DNA from: Caryophanales bacterium
GTDB taxonomy: Bacteria; Bacillota; Bacilli; Exiguobacteriales; Exiguobacteriaceae
Assembly (NCBI GenBank): GCA_902362975.1
Contig: CABIYO010000005.1
Coordinates: 1-64,000 of the forward strand
Reading direction: 5' to 3'
Length of the DNA: 64,000 nt
This document shows positions 1-6,190 of this stretch, piece after piece; positions within the stretch are counted from its first letter, which is position 1; each line of letters begins with the position of its first letter. A program made the translations under genes and the position numbers. Below the pieces are notes generated by a model. It was given only the letters and a program-made list of their open reading frames with translations, was not told where the DNA came from and ran no database searches.

Positions 1-525
1 GTCATGACGAACGACGCGATGGTCTCGGAGAAGATTGACAACCCCCGACTCCTCCGGAAGTCCGAAGCGAAGGTCAAGAAGGCGCAACGCGCGCTGTCAC
101 GTAAGAAGATCGGAAGCAAGAATCGTGAAAAAGCCAAGTTACTTTTGGCCAAGAAACACGAAAAGATCGCCAACCAACGCAGGGACTTCCTTCACAACCT
201 GTCGAGACGGATCGTTGACGAGAACCAAGTCATCGTCGTGGAGACATTGACATCGAAGGACATGATGAAGAACCACAAGGTCGCCAAATCGATTGCAGAT
301 GTCAGTTGGTACGAGTTCGTCCGTCAACTCGAGTACAAATCAAACTTCTACGGACGGACGCTCATCAAGGCGGATCAATGGTTCGCATCGACTCAAATCT
401 GTTCTTCTTGCGGCGTGAAAGGCGAGAAGAAGACGATGGATGTCCGTGAATGGACGTGTGCATGTGGCGCGCATCATGACCGTGACATCAACGCAAGCAT
501 CAACCTGTTGATGTTGGCCGACTGA
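1..525 (+). CDS. tnpB: TnpB (IS200/IS605-type RNA-guided nuclease), C-terminal part, cut by window edge
   Basis: The frame is open to the first base, so the 5' part lies outside the window. The visible part carries a basic helical stretch, then VIVVETL, which supplies the RuvC-II glutamate, then the zinc ribbon (ICSSCG, followed by a closely spaced CxC pair), and ends with HDRDINAS, which supplies the RuvC-III aspartate. These are hallmarks of TnpB, the omegaRNA-guided nuclease of IS200/IS605 and IS607 elements. Family members are about 370-400 residues, so roughly half is visible. The right end of the element follows directly, and a broken ABC transporter gene starts after it. Whether the upstream half and a tnpA gene exist cannot be seen. 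The visible portion has no stop or frameshift, so the protein may be intact. Confidence 0.85.
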   Translation, partial: VMTNDAMVSEKIDNPRLLRKSEAKVKKAQRALSRKKIGSKNREKAKLLLAKKHEKIANQRRDFLHNLSRRIVDENQVIVVETLTSKDMMKNHKVAKSIADVSWYEFVRQLEYKSNFYGRTLIKADQWFASTQICSSCGVKGEKKTMDVREWTCACGAHHDRDINASINLLMLAD

Positions 526-646
526 CAACCATTCAGGGCAGGGACTGCCCGGTGAGCTTGGTAAACAATCGTGGCTAGTAAAAGCATGGTTTTCCCAAGA
601 AGCTCCCACTTCAATTTGTGAAGCAAATAAGTGGCGAGTAGTTCAC
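526..646 (+). ncRNA. Putative omegaRNA scaffold / right end of IS200/IS605-type element
   Basis: The stretch between the tnpB stop and the end of the element is non-coding and is conserved in a second copy at 1384-1510. It contains a hairpin (GGGCA 536-540 with TGCCC 546-550) whose inner pairs change together in the second copy. Near the end, CCACTT pairs with AAGTGG, or alternatively CTTCA with TGAAG. In characterised TnpB systems the guide RNA is made from this tnpB 3' end plus right end, with about 16 bases of flanking DNA as guide. That role is inference here. The guide would begin at 647 within the ABC transporter remnant. Confidence 0.5.
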
Positions 647-885
647 TACTCGATGAGGCGACCTCGGCGCTCGATACGGAGACCGAGGCCATCATTCAGG
701 ATTCATTAAATGAACTGGCAGCAAATCGAACGACGCTCATCATCGCGCACCGTTTAGCGACTGTAAGGAATGCCGACCGGATTCTTGTCGTGACGGCAGA
801 AGGAATCGTAGAAGATGGAACGCACGAAGAACTCAGTCAAAAAGGTGGCGTCTTCACGAACCTGTTACAACGTCAACAACTATAA
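647..885 (+). pseudogene. ABC transporter ATP-binding domain, 3' fragment interrupted by the IS
   Basis: The reading begins at the IS border with LLDEATSALD, the Walker B and D-loop of an ABC ATPase. It continues to IIAHRLATVRNADRI (H-loop) and a normal C-terminal end, ELSQKGGVFTNLLQRQQL. This pattern fits the exporter or multidrug type (MsbA/LmrA-like). Walker A and the signature motif must lie upstream of the IS, so the element split the gene inside the Walker B strand. A frame can start at a GTG inside the IS right end (631), but a fragment lacking Walker A cannot be a functional ATPase. A terminator follows. Confidence 0.85.
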
Positions 886-889
886 ATCG

Positions 890-919
890 AGGGCTGCCTG
901 ATAAAGGGCGGCCCTTTTT
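890..919 (+). terminator. Intrinsic terminator after the ABC transporter remnant
   Basis: AGGGCTGCC (890-898) pairs with GGGCGGCCCT (906-915) with one internal mismatch, followed by a T run. Confidence 0.75.
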
Positions 920-985
920 GGTGTGATAACAGCATTTCGTAGGTAAATAATTATGGATGATCGAAAGCGAAGGAGGCAAAATACC

Positions 986-1556
986 ATGAAAGCTGTACAA
1001 GTCGTAGGATATGGGGACGTTGACCGTTGATATCCCGAAACCGACTCCGAAAGCGGGAGAAGGTCTAATCAAGGTACGTGCCTGCGCAATTAACAATACG
1101 GAAAAATATGGATGAGAGAAGGGGCTTATGGAACTTGAGAGAAGTCAGGATGTCGCACGGAAGGCGTCCAAGTTCCCACGCATTCCCGGTTCAAACATCA
1201 CTGGTGAAGTCGTCGATCTCGGAGATAGGGTCGACCAATGGTACGCATCGACACAAATCTGTTCTTCTTGTGGCGAGAGAGGTCAGAAGAAGGCGATAGA
1301 TGTCCGTGAATGGACATGTGCCTGTGGTGCGCATCATGACCGAGACATCAACGCAAGCGTCAATCTGTTGAGGTTGGCAAACTAAAACGAATTCCTTCAG
1401 GGTGGGAACCACAAGGCGAGCTTGGTAAATAATCGTGGGTGGTAAGAGCACGGTCTTCCCAAGAAGCTCCCCCTTCAATTTGCGAAGCAAATAAGTGGCG
1501 AGTAGTTCACACAATCGGGTAAGTTCGGAAAGATTGTGCTCATTCCGAACACATAA
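986..1556 (+). pseudogene. Zinc-type alcohol dehydrogenase / quinone oxidoreductase, broken by frameshifts and an IS remnant
   Basis: A good ribosome binding site (AAGGAGG) precedes ATG 986. The first frame reads MKAVQVVGYGDV. A frameshift then gives LTVDIPKPTPKAGEGLIKVR and ACAINNTE, and after further shifts FPRIPGSNITGEVVDLGD, which is the GroES-like N-terminal domain of medium-chain dehydrogenases. At about 1230 the reading runs straight into TnpB zinc-ribbon sequence. After the IS end at 1510, the last residues of the dehydrogenase (GKFGKIVLIPNT, stop 1554-1556) reappear. Catalytic and Rossmann parts are missing. The simplest history is IS insertion near the 3' end followed by a deletion that removed most of the dehydrogenase and the 5' part of the IS. 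Confidence 0.8.
1231..1510 (+). mobile_element. IS200/IS605-type right-end remnant (TnpB zinc ribbon plus right end)
   Basis: From about 1231 the DNA closely matches 370-646: TnpB residues WYASTQICSSCG through HDRDINAS and the stop, then the non-coding right end finishing in GAGTAGTTCAC. The upstream part of tnpB is absent, so this copy cannot encode a nuclease. It keeps the whole putative guide-RNA scaffold. The junction on the left falls inside the alcohol dehydrogenase fragment. Confidence 0.8.
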
Positions 1557-1582
1557 AAAGAGAGGAAAGCCCCTCTCTTTTT
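1555..1582. terminator. Bidirectional intrinsic terminator
   Basis: AAAAAGAGAGG pairs with CCTCTCTTTTT around a short loop. A and T runs on both sides allow it to serve the dehydrogenase remnant on the plus strand and the convergent membrane protein gene on the minus strand. Confidence 0.8.
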
Positions 1583-2235
1583 CATGCGAATTTTACTTTG
1601 AGACGATCGACATAGGCGATGAACAGGCGGAACCGTTCTAGCCAAAACTGGAAGAAAGGACCGTTGAGGAAAATCGACAAGACGGTCCCGAAGAAAAGTG
1701 GCCTGCCAAGTACCCAACCGATGAGACAAGCGGTCAGTTCCATCCAAGTCCGCATGGCACGGACGGACGTTTGAAAACGGTCTACTAATGCGAGTGTCAG
1801 TCCATCGCGTGGACCGGCCCCATATCCGACAGCAACATATAGCCCGGCCCCCATTCCCATGACAAAAATCCCGAACGTGAGCCAAATAATATTCACCATC
1901 ATTCCTTCAAAAACAGGGAGCCATTGCTCGTTTAAAATCAAGTTCATAAATACCCCGACAAACACCGCGTTGACGAGCGTGCCGAACTGAGGAGGGACGC
2001 GGTCGAGTATGTATTTGAATAGGACGAGTAGAAGTCCGACGCATAGGATGACAGTTCCGATTGAAATCGGAAGATGGTGAGCGATACCGATATGAAGGAC
2101 GTCCCACGTGGAAACCCCGAGATTTGCCGTAATCATGATGGATGAACCGAGCGCAAGTAAAAACAACCCGGTCATGAAGAGACCCCATTTGAAGAGAATG
2201 CGTAAAAGGTGGATAGACCGGATGTGCACGAACAT
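1582..2235 (-). CDS. YczE/YitT-type integral membrane protein
   Basis: 217 residues, with about five hydrophobic segments and an N-terminal basic stretch. The pattern LGSSIMITANLGVSTWDVLHIG and the later GYGAGPRDGL match the YczE family (COG2364), membrane proteins of unknown biochemical function often described as YitT/YczE-like. In B. subtilis yczE lies by the surfactin locus; no such context exists here. It is a single-gene unit between the IS-scarred region and a small ORF. I cannot assign a substrate. Confidence 0.75.
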   Translation of the reverse strand: MFVHIRSIHLLRILFKWGLFMTGLFLLALGSSIMITANLGVSTWDVLHIGIAHHLPISIGTVILCVGLLLVLFKYILDRVPPQFGTLVNAVFVGVFMNLILNEQWLPVFEGMMVNIIWLTFGIFVMGMGAGLYVAVGYGAGPRDGLTLALVDRFQTSVRAMRTWMELTACLIGWVLGRPLFFGTVLSIFLNGPFFQFWLERFRLFIAYVDRLKVKFA

Positions 2236-2284
2236 CGCCTCGTTTCAATAGAATAATTGATTTATCTTAGCTCGGGCGATTGAA

Positions 2285-2323
2285 AAACATAAAAATAACG
2301 TCTCAGCGTATTGGCTGAGACGT
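2285..2323 (-). terminator. Intrinsic terminator of the 36-residue gene
   Basis: ACGTCTCAGC (2298-2307) pairs perfectly with GCTGAGACGT (2314-2323) around a six-base loop. Read on the minus strand it is followed by a T-rich tract. Confidence 0.8.
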
Positions 2324-2328
2324 GAGTG

Positions 2329-2439
2329 TTATTTCTTCGGTGATTTTTTTGCTTTGTTCTTTTTATAGTAATCGTAGACGAACGGTGCGACCGCCGTCGC
2401 GATTTTAATCAATGTTCCCATTTTGCCTTTCTTAGCCAT
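2329..2439 (-). CDS. Small basic protein, 36 residues, unknown function
   Basis: It begins MAKKGKMGTLIKIATAVAPF and ends in a lysine-rich tail (KKNKAKKSPKK). A strong ribosome binding site (AAAGGGGTG) lies at good distance upstream and a perfect terminator follows, so it is probably expressed. A short hydrophobic core (TLIKIATAVAPFVYDYY) between basic ends suggests membrane association. I do not recognise the family. Confidence 0.6.
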   Translation of the reverse strand: MAKKGKMGTLIKIATAVAPFVYDYYKKNKAKKSPKK

Positions 2440-2522
2440 TATGCTACACCCCTTTCTCTTCTAGAAGAATATATTCCACACAATTTGATTTTGAAAACAT
2501 ATCTCGAGCACATTCCATCTTC

Positions 2523-2551
2523 ATGACAAAGATTATAACCCATCATACTAT
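2523..2551 (+). promoter_or_regulatory. Sigma-A type promoter of the broken cryptochrome gene
   Basis: ATGACA (2523-2528), 17 bases, TACTAT (2546-2551). It is followed by a strong ribosome binding site (GGGGGGAGGAGG) before ATG 2572. The expression signals survive although the gene is broken. Confidence 0.5.
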
Positions 2552-2571
2552 AGGGGGGAGGAGGTCTATTG

Positions 2572-3234
2572 ATGAAAACAATCATTTGGTACTAAAATGA
2601 TTTATGTGTTGATAATCATTTACCGCTTGAAGAGGCACTTCGTTATGACAAACCGATTGAATGTCATTTTTTTATCAGTCCGAATCAGTTCGTTGAAAAT
2701 CGTTATGGCGTCATTCCATTTGGGAACGAACGACTGTGTTTTCTGAAGGAGTCATTAGAGGATGTGGCCGGTTCACTCGACGCACTTGGTATCCCATTTC
2801 ACGTGCACGTCGGTCATCCGCTCGAAACGCTTGACCCGTCCGGCCGTCTCTTGTTTCAGCGGGCAGTCGGATACAATGAGCGCCGACGTGAAGATGAAGT
2901 AATCAAGAAAAGAAACGAGAAATGGATTTGGGGTTGATGACTCGACGTATTGGTTGTATTTTGAACGATTATGGCGTGAATTTTTCCAATGGGTCGCGCT
3001 CGAACAAGGAAAAAATTGTTTCGGTCACAAGGCATCCGGTCGAAACGAAAAGACTGGCGCTACGGGGCTTCTTACTTTGAGTCGAAACTGATCGATTACG
3101 ACGTGGCGAGCAATTGGGGGAATTGGGTGTACCAAGCGGGTGTCGGAAACGACTCACGGGACCGGCGTTTCAACAACGAGCGTCAACAGTTCACGTATGA
3201 TCCGGACCGTGCGTTTCGTAACAAATGGTTGTGA
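2572..3234 (+). pseudogene. DASH-type cryptochrome/photolyase, degraded
   Basis: The reading starts MKTIIWY, then an in-frame TAA (2593-2595), then NDLCVDNHLPLEEALRYDKP, the photolyase N-terminal domain. It continues through LDALGIPFHVHVGHPLETL and stops at 2937. In the next frame [25 protein letters not shown] matches the start of the FAD-binding half. A frame change then gives [33 protein letters not shown] and a final [12 protein letters not shown]. Cryptochrome-DASH proteins are about 430-480 residues. Here the middle, including most of the flavin and substrate pocket, is deleted. With an internal stop, frameshifts and a deletion, the gene is dead. Confidence 0.85.
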
Positions 3235-3265
3235 CCAAACTGTCACGAGAAGTCGGTGTTTCTCA

Positions 3266-3294
3266 TTGACTTCTTTTTACAGAAGCGCTATAGT
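3266..3294 (+). promoter_or_regulatory. Promoter of 6S RNA
   Basis: TTGACT (3266-3271), 17 bases, TATAGT (3289-3294). Transcription would begin near 3301, at the base of the 6S RNA closing stem. Confidence 0.75.
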
Positions 3295-3300
3295 TAAATC

Positions 3301-3506
3301 AACAGATGGGATACCTGAGGTGTACGAGAGCCGCCTTCGTTATTTTGAGCCAACACTTTGAATACGGGAGACCGAACTGCTAACCGGATCAACTGCCTCA
3401 TCACGTGCAGGAGGACTTGTGAAGGAAACGCTAGGTCACCCACCTGCATACGCAGGTTCAAAAGCAAGGCATCGTCACGGCACTCCGGGCCCCATCGATT
3501 TTTTTT
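3301..3506 (+). ncRNA. ssrS: 6S RNA (regulator of sigma-A RNA polymerase)
   Basis: There is no credible coding frame. The 5' GATGGG can pair with CCCATC just before a T run at 3499-3506, giving a closed rod of about 205 bases. Next inside, CCTGAGGTG faces CACTCCGG. The 3' arm contains CGCAGGTTCAAAAGCAAGGC and GGCACTCCGG, resembling the conserved closing and bubble segments of 6S RNA. In B. subtilis the 6S-1 gene lies beside yrvM (tcdA), and tcdA follows here. 6S RNA binds the sigma-A holoenzyme by mimicking an open promoter. It has its own promoter and an intrinsic 3' end. Confidence 0.8.
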
Positions 3507-3591
3507 GTAAATACGTCGCGAGACGTCTTTTTTTTGAATATAATTCCGAGTAAAATGGTATGATAAAATAGGATTAGTTGGAGGAAGAAAT

Positions 3592-4359
3592 ATGTTACAC
3601 CAGTTTTCACGAAATGAATTGGCCATCGGCTCTGAAGGCCTTGATGCTTTAAAGAATAAAACGGTCGCGATTTTAGGCGTCGGCGGTGTCGGCTCATTTG
3701 CGGCAGAGGCACTTGCGCGCAGTGGCGTCGGACGCATCGTCCTCGTCGATAAAGATGATATCGACATCACGAACGTCAACCGACAAATCCACGCACTGTT
3801 GTCGACGGTTGGTCAACCGAAAGTCGAAGTGATGGGGGAACGTCTCCTCGACATTAACCCGCACTTAGACCTCGTCCAATTGAAGATGTTCTATACAGAA
3901 GAGACATACGAAGAGTTCTTCGCTCAAAACATCGACTACGTCATCGATGCGTCAGACACGATCATCTATAAGATTCATTTAATCGTAGAATGTAAGCGTC
4001 GCGGCATCCCGGTCATCTCGAGCATGGGGATGGCGAACAAGATGGACCCGACACGTATCAAGGTAGTCGACATTAAAGATACATCATATGACCCGGTCGC
4101 GAAGATGGTCCGTACCCGTCTACGAAAAGAAAAAATCTACAAAGGCGTCCCCGTCGTCTTCTCAGATGAGTCTCCCATCGTGACGCGCGAAGACGTAAAC
4201 GAGGTCGTCGGGAAGAAAGATGCCCCGATCCGTAAAGCGAAGATGCCACCGAGCTCGAACGCCTTCGTCCCATCGGTTGCAGGGCTTGTCGCTGCAGGGT
4301 ACGTCATCAACGACTTGCTTGAAAAAGCGGGCGTTGAAATCAATCGCATCCAAAAATAA
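3592..4359 (+). CDS. tcdA: tRNA threonylcarbamoyladenosine dehydratase
   Basis: 255 residues, of the E1/ThiF/MoeB-like fold. The nucleotide-binding motif GVGGVGSFAAEAL sits at about residues 29-41, followed by DKDDIDITNVNRQIHA. TcdA uses ATP to cyclise t6A37 of ANN-decoding tRNAs to ct6A. Length and the C-terminal segment (PPSSNAFVPSVAGLVAAGYVI) fit TcdA/CsdL (B. subtilis YrvM). The ribosome binding site is GGAGGAAGA. It is convergent with rarA, as in B. subtilis where the two are neighbours. Confidence 0.93.
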   Translation: MLHQFSRNELAIGSEGLDALKNKTVAILGVGGVGSFAAEALARSGVGRIVLVDKDDIDITNVNRQIHALLSTVGQPKVEVMGERLLDINPHLDLVQLKMFYTEETYEEFFAQNIDYVIDASDTIIYKIHLIVECKRRGIPVISSMGMANKMDPTRIKVVDIKDTSYDPVAKMVRTRLRKEKIYKGVPVVFSDESPIVTREDVNEVVGKKDAPIRKAKMPPSSNAFVPSVAGLVAAGYVINDLLEKAGVEINRIQK

Positions 4360-4395
4360 AACGACGCGGACTCATTTCGAGTCGCGTCGTTTTTC
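4357..4395. terminator. Bidirectional terminator between tcdA and rarA
   Basis: AAAACGACGCGGACTC faces GAGTCGCGTCGTTTTT around ATTTC, with one bulged base. The rarA stop codon lies inside the hairpin. Confidence 0.8.
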
Positions 4396-5688
4396 CCAAT
4401 AATCGAGCCGCTTTTGAATTTGTTGCTCGAATCCACGTGGCGTCGGTTTATAGTAATTTGGTCGTTTTCTAGCCAAGTTTTCTGGCCAATAGTTTTGAGG
4501 GACGAACCCGTCTTGTTCGTCATGTGGATACTTGTATCCAACCCCGTTCCCGAGTTCACGTGCTCCTGGACTATGGGCGTCGCGGAGATGTACGGGTACA
4601 GGGCCTCCCTCGACTGTCCGGACGTGGTGAAGCGCTTTGTCGATGGCGGTGATGACCGCATTTGATTTTGGAGCGGTTGCCAAATAGAGAACGGCTTCTG
4701 CGATTGGGATGCGAGCTTCCGGAAAACCGATGTACTCGCTCGCTCGTGCTGCTGCATCGACGATGAGAAGTGCGTTCGGGTCGCTCATTCCGATATCTTC
4801 GGCGGCATGGACGTATAAACGACGCATGATGAATCGCGGAGATTCGCCAGCTTCAATCATGACGGCTAGCCAGTATAGGGCGGCATCCGGATCAGACCCC
4901 CGAATCGATTTGATGAACGCCGAAATGACATCGTAATGTCGGTCACCCGTCTTATCGTATTTGATCGACTTCTGTTGAATCGATTCTTCCGCGACCTCTA
5001 GCGTGATATGAATCTGTCCGTCCACCTCAGGCGTTGTCAAGACGGCGAGTTCGAGTGCGTTCAATAGGACACGGTAGTCACCATCTGCCATTTTGATATA
5101 ATGGTCAGCAGCAGCTTCATCCATTTTGACCGGATAATTTCCGAGACCACGTGAGTCATGTAGCGCCCGTTCAAGGACGGTACGTAACTCTTCGGCACCA
5201 GGTGGTTCGAGTCGAAACACGGTCGCGCGTGACAGGAGTGCGGCGTTTACTTCAAAACTCGGATTTTCGGTCGTCGCTCCGATGAGGACGAGCTTTCCAG
5301 ACTCAAGGGCAGGAAGGAGTGCGTCTTGTTGGAGCTTATTGAACCGGTGGATCTCATCTAAAAAGAGAATCGTCCGTTCGTCTTCATAGTCGAAGCGTGA
5401 CTCCGCTTCACGAATGACGTTCCGCAATTCATCGAGTTTTGCTGTGACGGCGTTCAATTGGACGAATGTCGCTTTCGTGTAATTCGAAATAACACGGGCA
5501 AGTGTCGTCTTACCGGTGCCAGGTGGACCATACAGGATAATCGTACCGAGTCGATCAGCTTCGATAGCACGACGAAGTAGCTTGCCTTCGCCGATGATAT
5601 GGCGCTGTCCGATCACGTCATCTAATGTTTCAGGGCGCATTCGATTGGCGAGCGGTCCGCCATTCGATTGATGAAATAAATCAGGCAT
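4372..5688 (-). CDS. rarA: Replication-associated recombination protein A (AAA+ ATPase)
   Basis: 438 residues. Walker [10 protein letters not shown] lies at residues 54-62 and Walker [11 protein letters not shown] near 107-116, with sensor [11 protein letters not shown] shortly after. A C-terminal tetramerisation domain follows ([19 protein letters not shown] region). RarA/MgsA (B. subtilis YrvN) acts at stalled replication forks and relates to clamp-loader ATPases. Start ATG is at 5688. A LexA-like box overlaps the likely promoter upstream. Family membership is secure. Confidence 0.93.
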   Translation of the reverse strand: MPDLFHQSNGGPLANRMRPETLDDVIGQRHIIGEGKLLRRAIEADRLGTIILYGPPGTGKTTLARVISNYTKATFVQLNAVTAKLDELRNVIREAESRFDYEDERTILFLDEIHRFNKLQQDALLPALESGKLVLIGATTENPSFEVNAALLSRATVFRLEPPGAEELRTVLERALHDSRGLGNYPVKMDEAAADHYIKMADGDYRVLLNALELAVLTTPEVDGQIHITLEVAEESIQQKSIKYDKTGDRHYDVISAFIKSIRGSDPDAALYWLAVMIEAGESPRFIMRRLYVHAAEDIGMSDPNALLIVDAAARASEYIGFPEARIPIAEAVLYLATAPKSNAVITAIDKALHHVRTVEGGPVPVHLRDAHSPGARELGNGVGYKYPHDEQDGFVPQNYWPENLARKRPNYYKPTPRGFEQQIQKRLDYWEKRRDSK

Positions 5689-5707
5689 ACGTAACCATTC
5701 CTTTCGA

Positions 5708-5721
5708 CAAACGTTTGTTCG
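5708..5721. promoter_or_regulatory. LexA (DinR)-like box between rarA and cymR
   Basis: CAAACGTTTGTTCG differs from the Bacillus consensus core CGAAC-N4-GTTCG by one base in the conserved arms. It lies just downstream of a minus-strand TATACT (5730-5725) that could be the rarA -10 box. This is a motif match only. Confidence 0.3.
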
Positions 5722-5748
5722 ATTAGTATAACAGAAGGAGACTTGAAG

Positions 5749-6156
5749 ATGAAAATATCTACTAAAGGCCGTTATGGCTTGACGATTATGATTGCATTGG
5801 CACGCGAGACTGATAACAAACCGCTCAGTTTAAAAAAGATTGCGGCACGACATGAATTGCCGGAGCATTATTTGGAGCAATTGATCGGTCCACTCCGTAA
5901 CGGTGGACTCGTCAAGAGTGTAAGGGGTGCGTACGGTGGCTACCAACTCGTCAAACCGGCAGAAGAAGTGACAGCAGGTGAAATCATTCGCTTGCTTGAA
6001 GGACCACTGGCCATCGTAGAAGAATCTGAAGCAGATGATGCGGTGAAACGAAAGCTTTGGGATAAAATCAAAGAAGCGATTGATACCGTCCTTGATGAAA
6101 CGACGCTCGCTGACCTCGCTGAGGAAGAGTCAGACGGCTACATGTTTTATATTTAA
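5749..6156 (+). CDS. cymR: Rrf2-family transcriptional regulator, CymR-like (cysteine metabolism repressor)
   Basis: 135 residues from ATG 5749, starting MKISTKGRYGLTIMIALA, with a winged HTH (LKKIAARHELPEHYLEQLI) and the ending SDGYMFYI, close to B. subtilis CymR. It lacks the three clustered cysteines of IscR, so it should not hold an Fe-S cluster. CymR works with the CysK-O-acetylserine complex to repress sulfur uptake and cysteine genes. A TTG in frame 6 bases upstream is too close to the AGAAGGAG site, so ATG 5749 is preferred. It lies upstream of iscS-mnmA as in B. subtilis, linking cysteine control to sulfur mobilisation. Confidence 0.88.
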   Translation: MKISTKGRYGLTIMIALARETDNKPLSLKKIAARHELPEHYLEQLIGPLRNGGLVKSVRGAYGGYQLVKPAEEVTAGEIIRLLEGPLAIVEESEADDAVKRKLWDKIKEAIDTVLDETTLADLAEEESDGYMFYI

Positions 6157-6174
6157 TCATGTTTTATATTTAAT
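6141..6174 (+). repeat. Perfect 17-bp tandem duplication at the cymR stop
   Basis: CATGTTTTATATTTAAT occurs twice back to back. The first copy encodes the MFYI-stop end of cymR; the second repeats it as non-coding spacer before the iscS ribosome binding site. Confidence 0.9.
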
Positions 6175-6190
6175 AATGAGGTGACTTTAG

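Larger units (their letters stand above)
1..646 (+). mobile_element. IS200/IS605-type insertion sequence, right part
   Basis: This is TnpB plus a right end. The end is placed at 646 because this copy and the copy ending at 1510 share ...GAGTAGTTCAC and then diverge into unrelated host genes (ABC transporter at 647, alcohol dehydrogenase at 1511). No terminal inverted repeat or target duplication is expected for this family. The left end lies outside the window. Confidence 0.8.

Noticed and set aside
631-885. Small functional ATPase gene starting at GTG 631
   Set aside because: It lacks Walker A and the signature motif and its start codon belongs to the IS end; it is a fragment.
1128-1385. 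Functional fusion protein of dehydrogenase and TnpB zinc ribbon
   Set aside because: It is a chance in-frame joint of two truncated genes with no ribosome binding site, inside an otherwise frameshifted gene.
1907-2248. 113-codon open frame overlapping the YczE-type gene
   Set aside because: It is a different frame of a clear membrane protein gene on the same strand and has no family features.
3294-3779. 161-codon open frame on the minus strand
   Set aside because: It is antisense to the 6S RNA gene and the start of tcdA, has no ribosome binding site and no recognisable domain.
4137-4757. 206-codon open frame on the minus strand across tcdA and rarA ends
   Set aside because: It overlaps two well-supported genes and their shared terminator, and its composition is that of a shadow frame.
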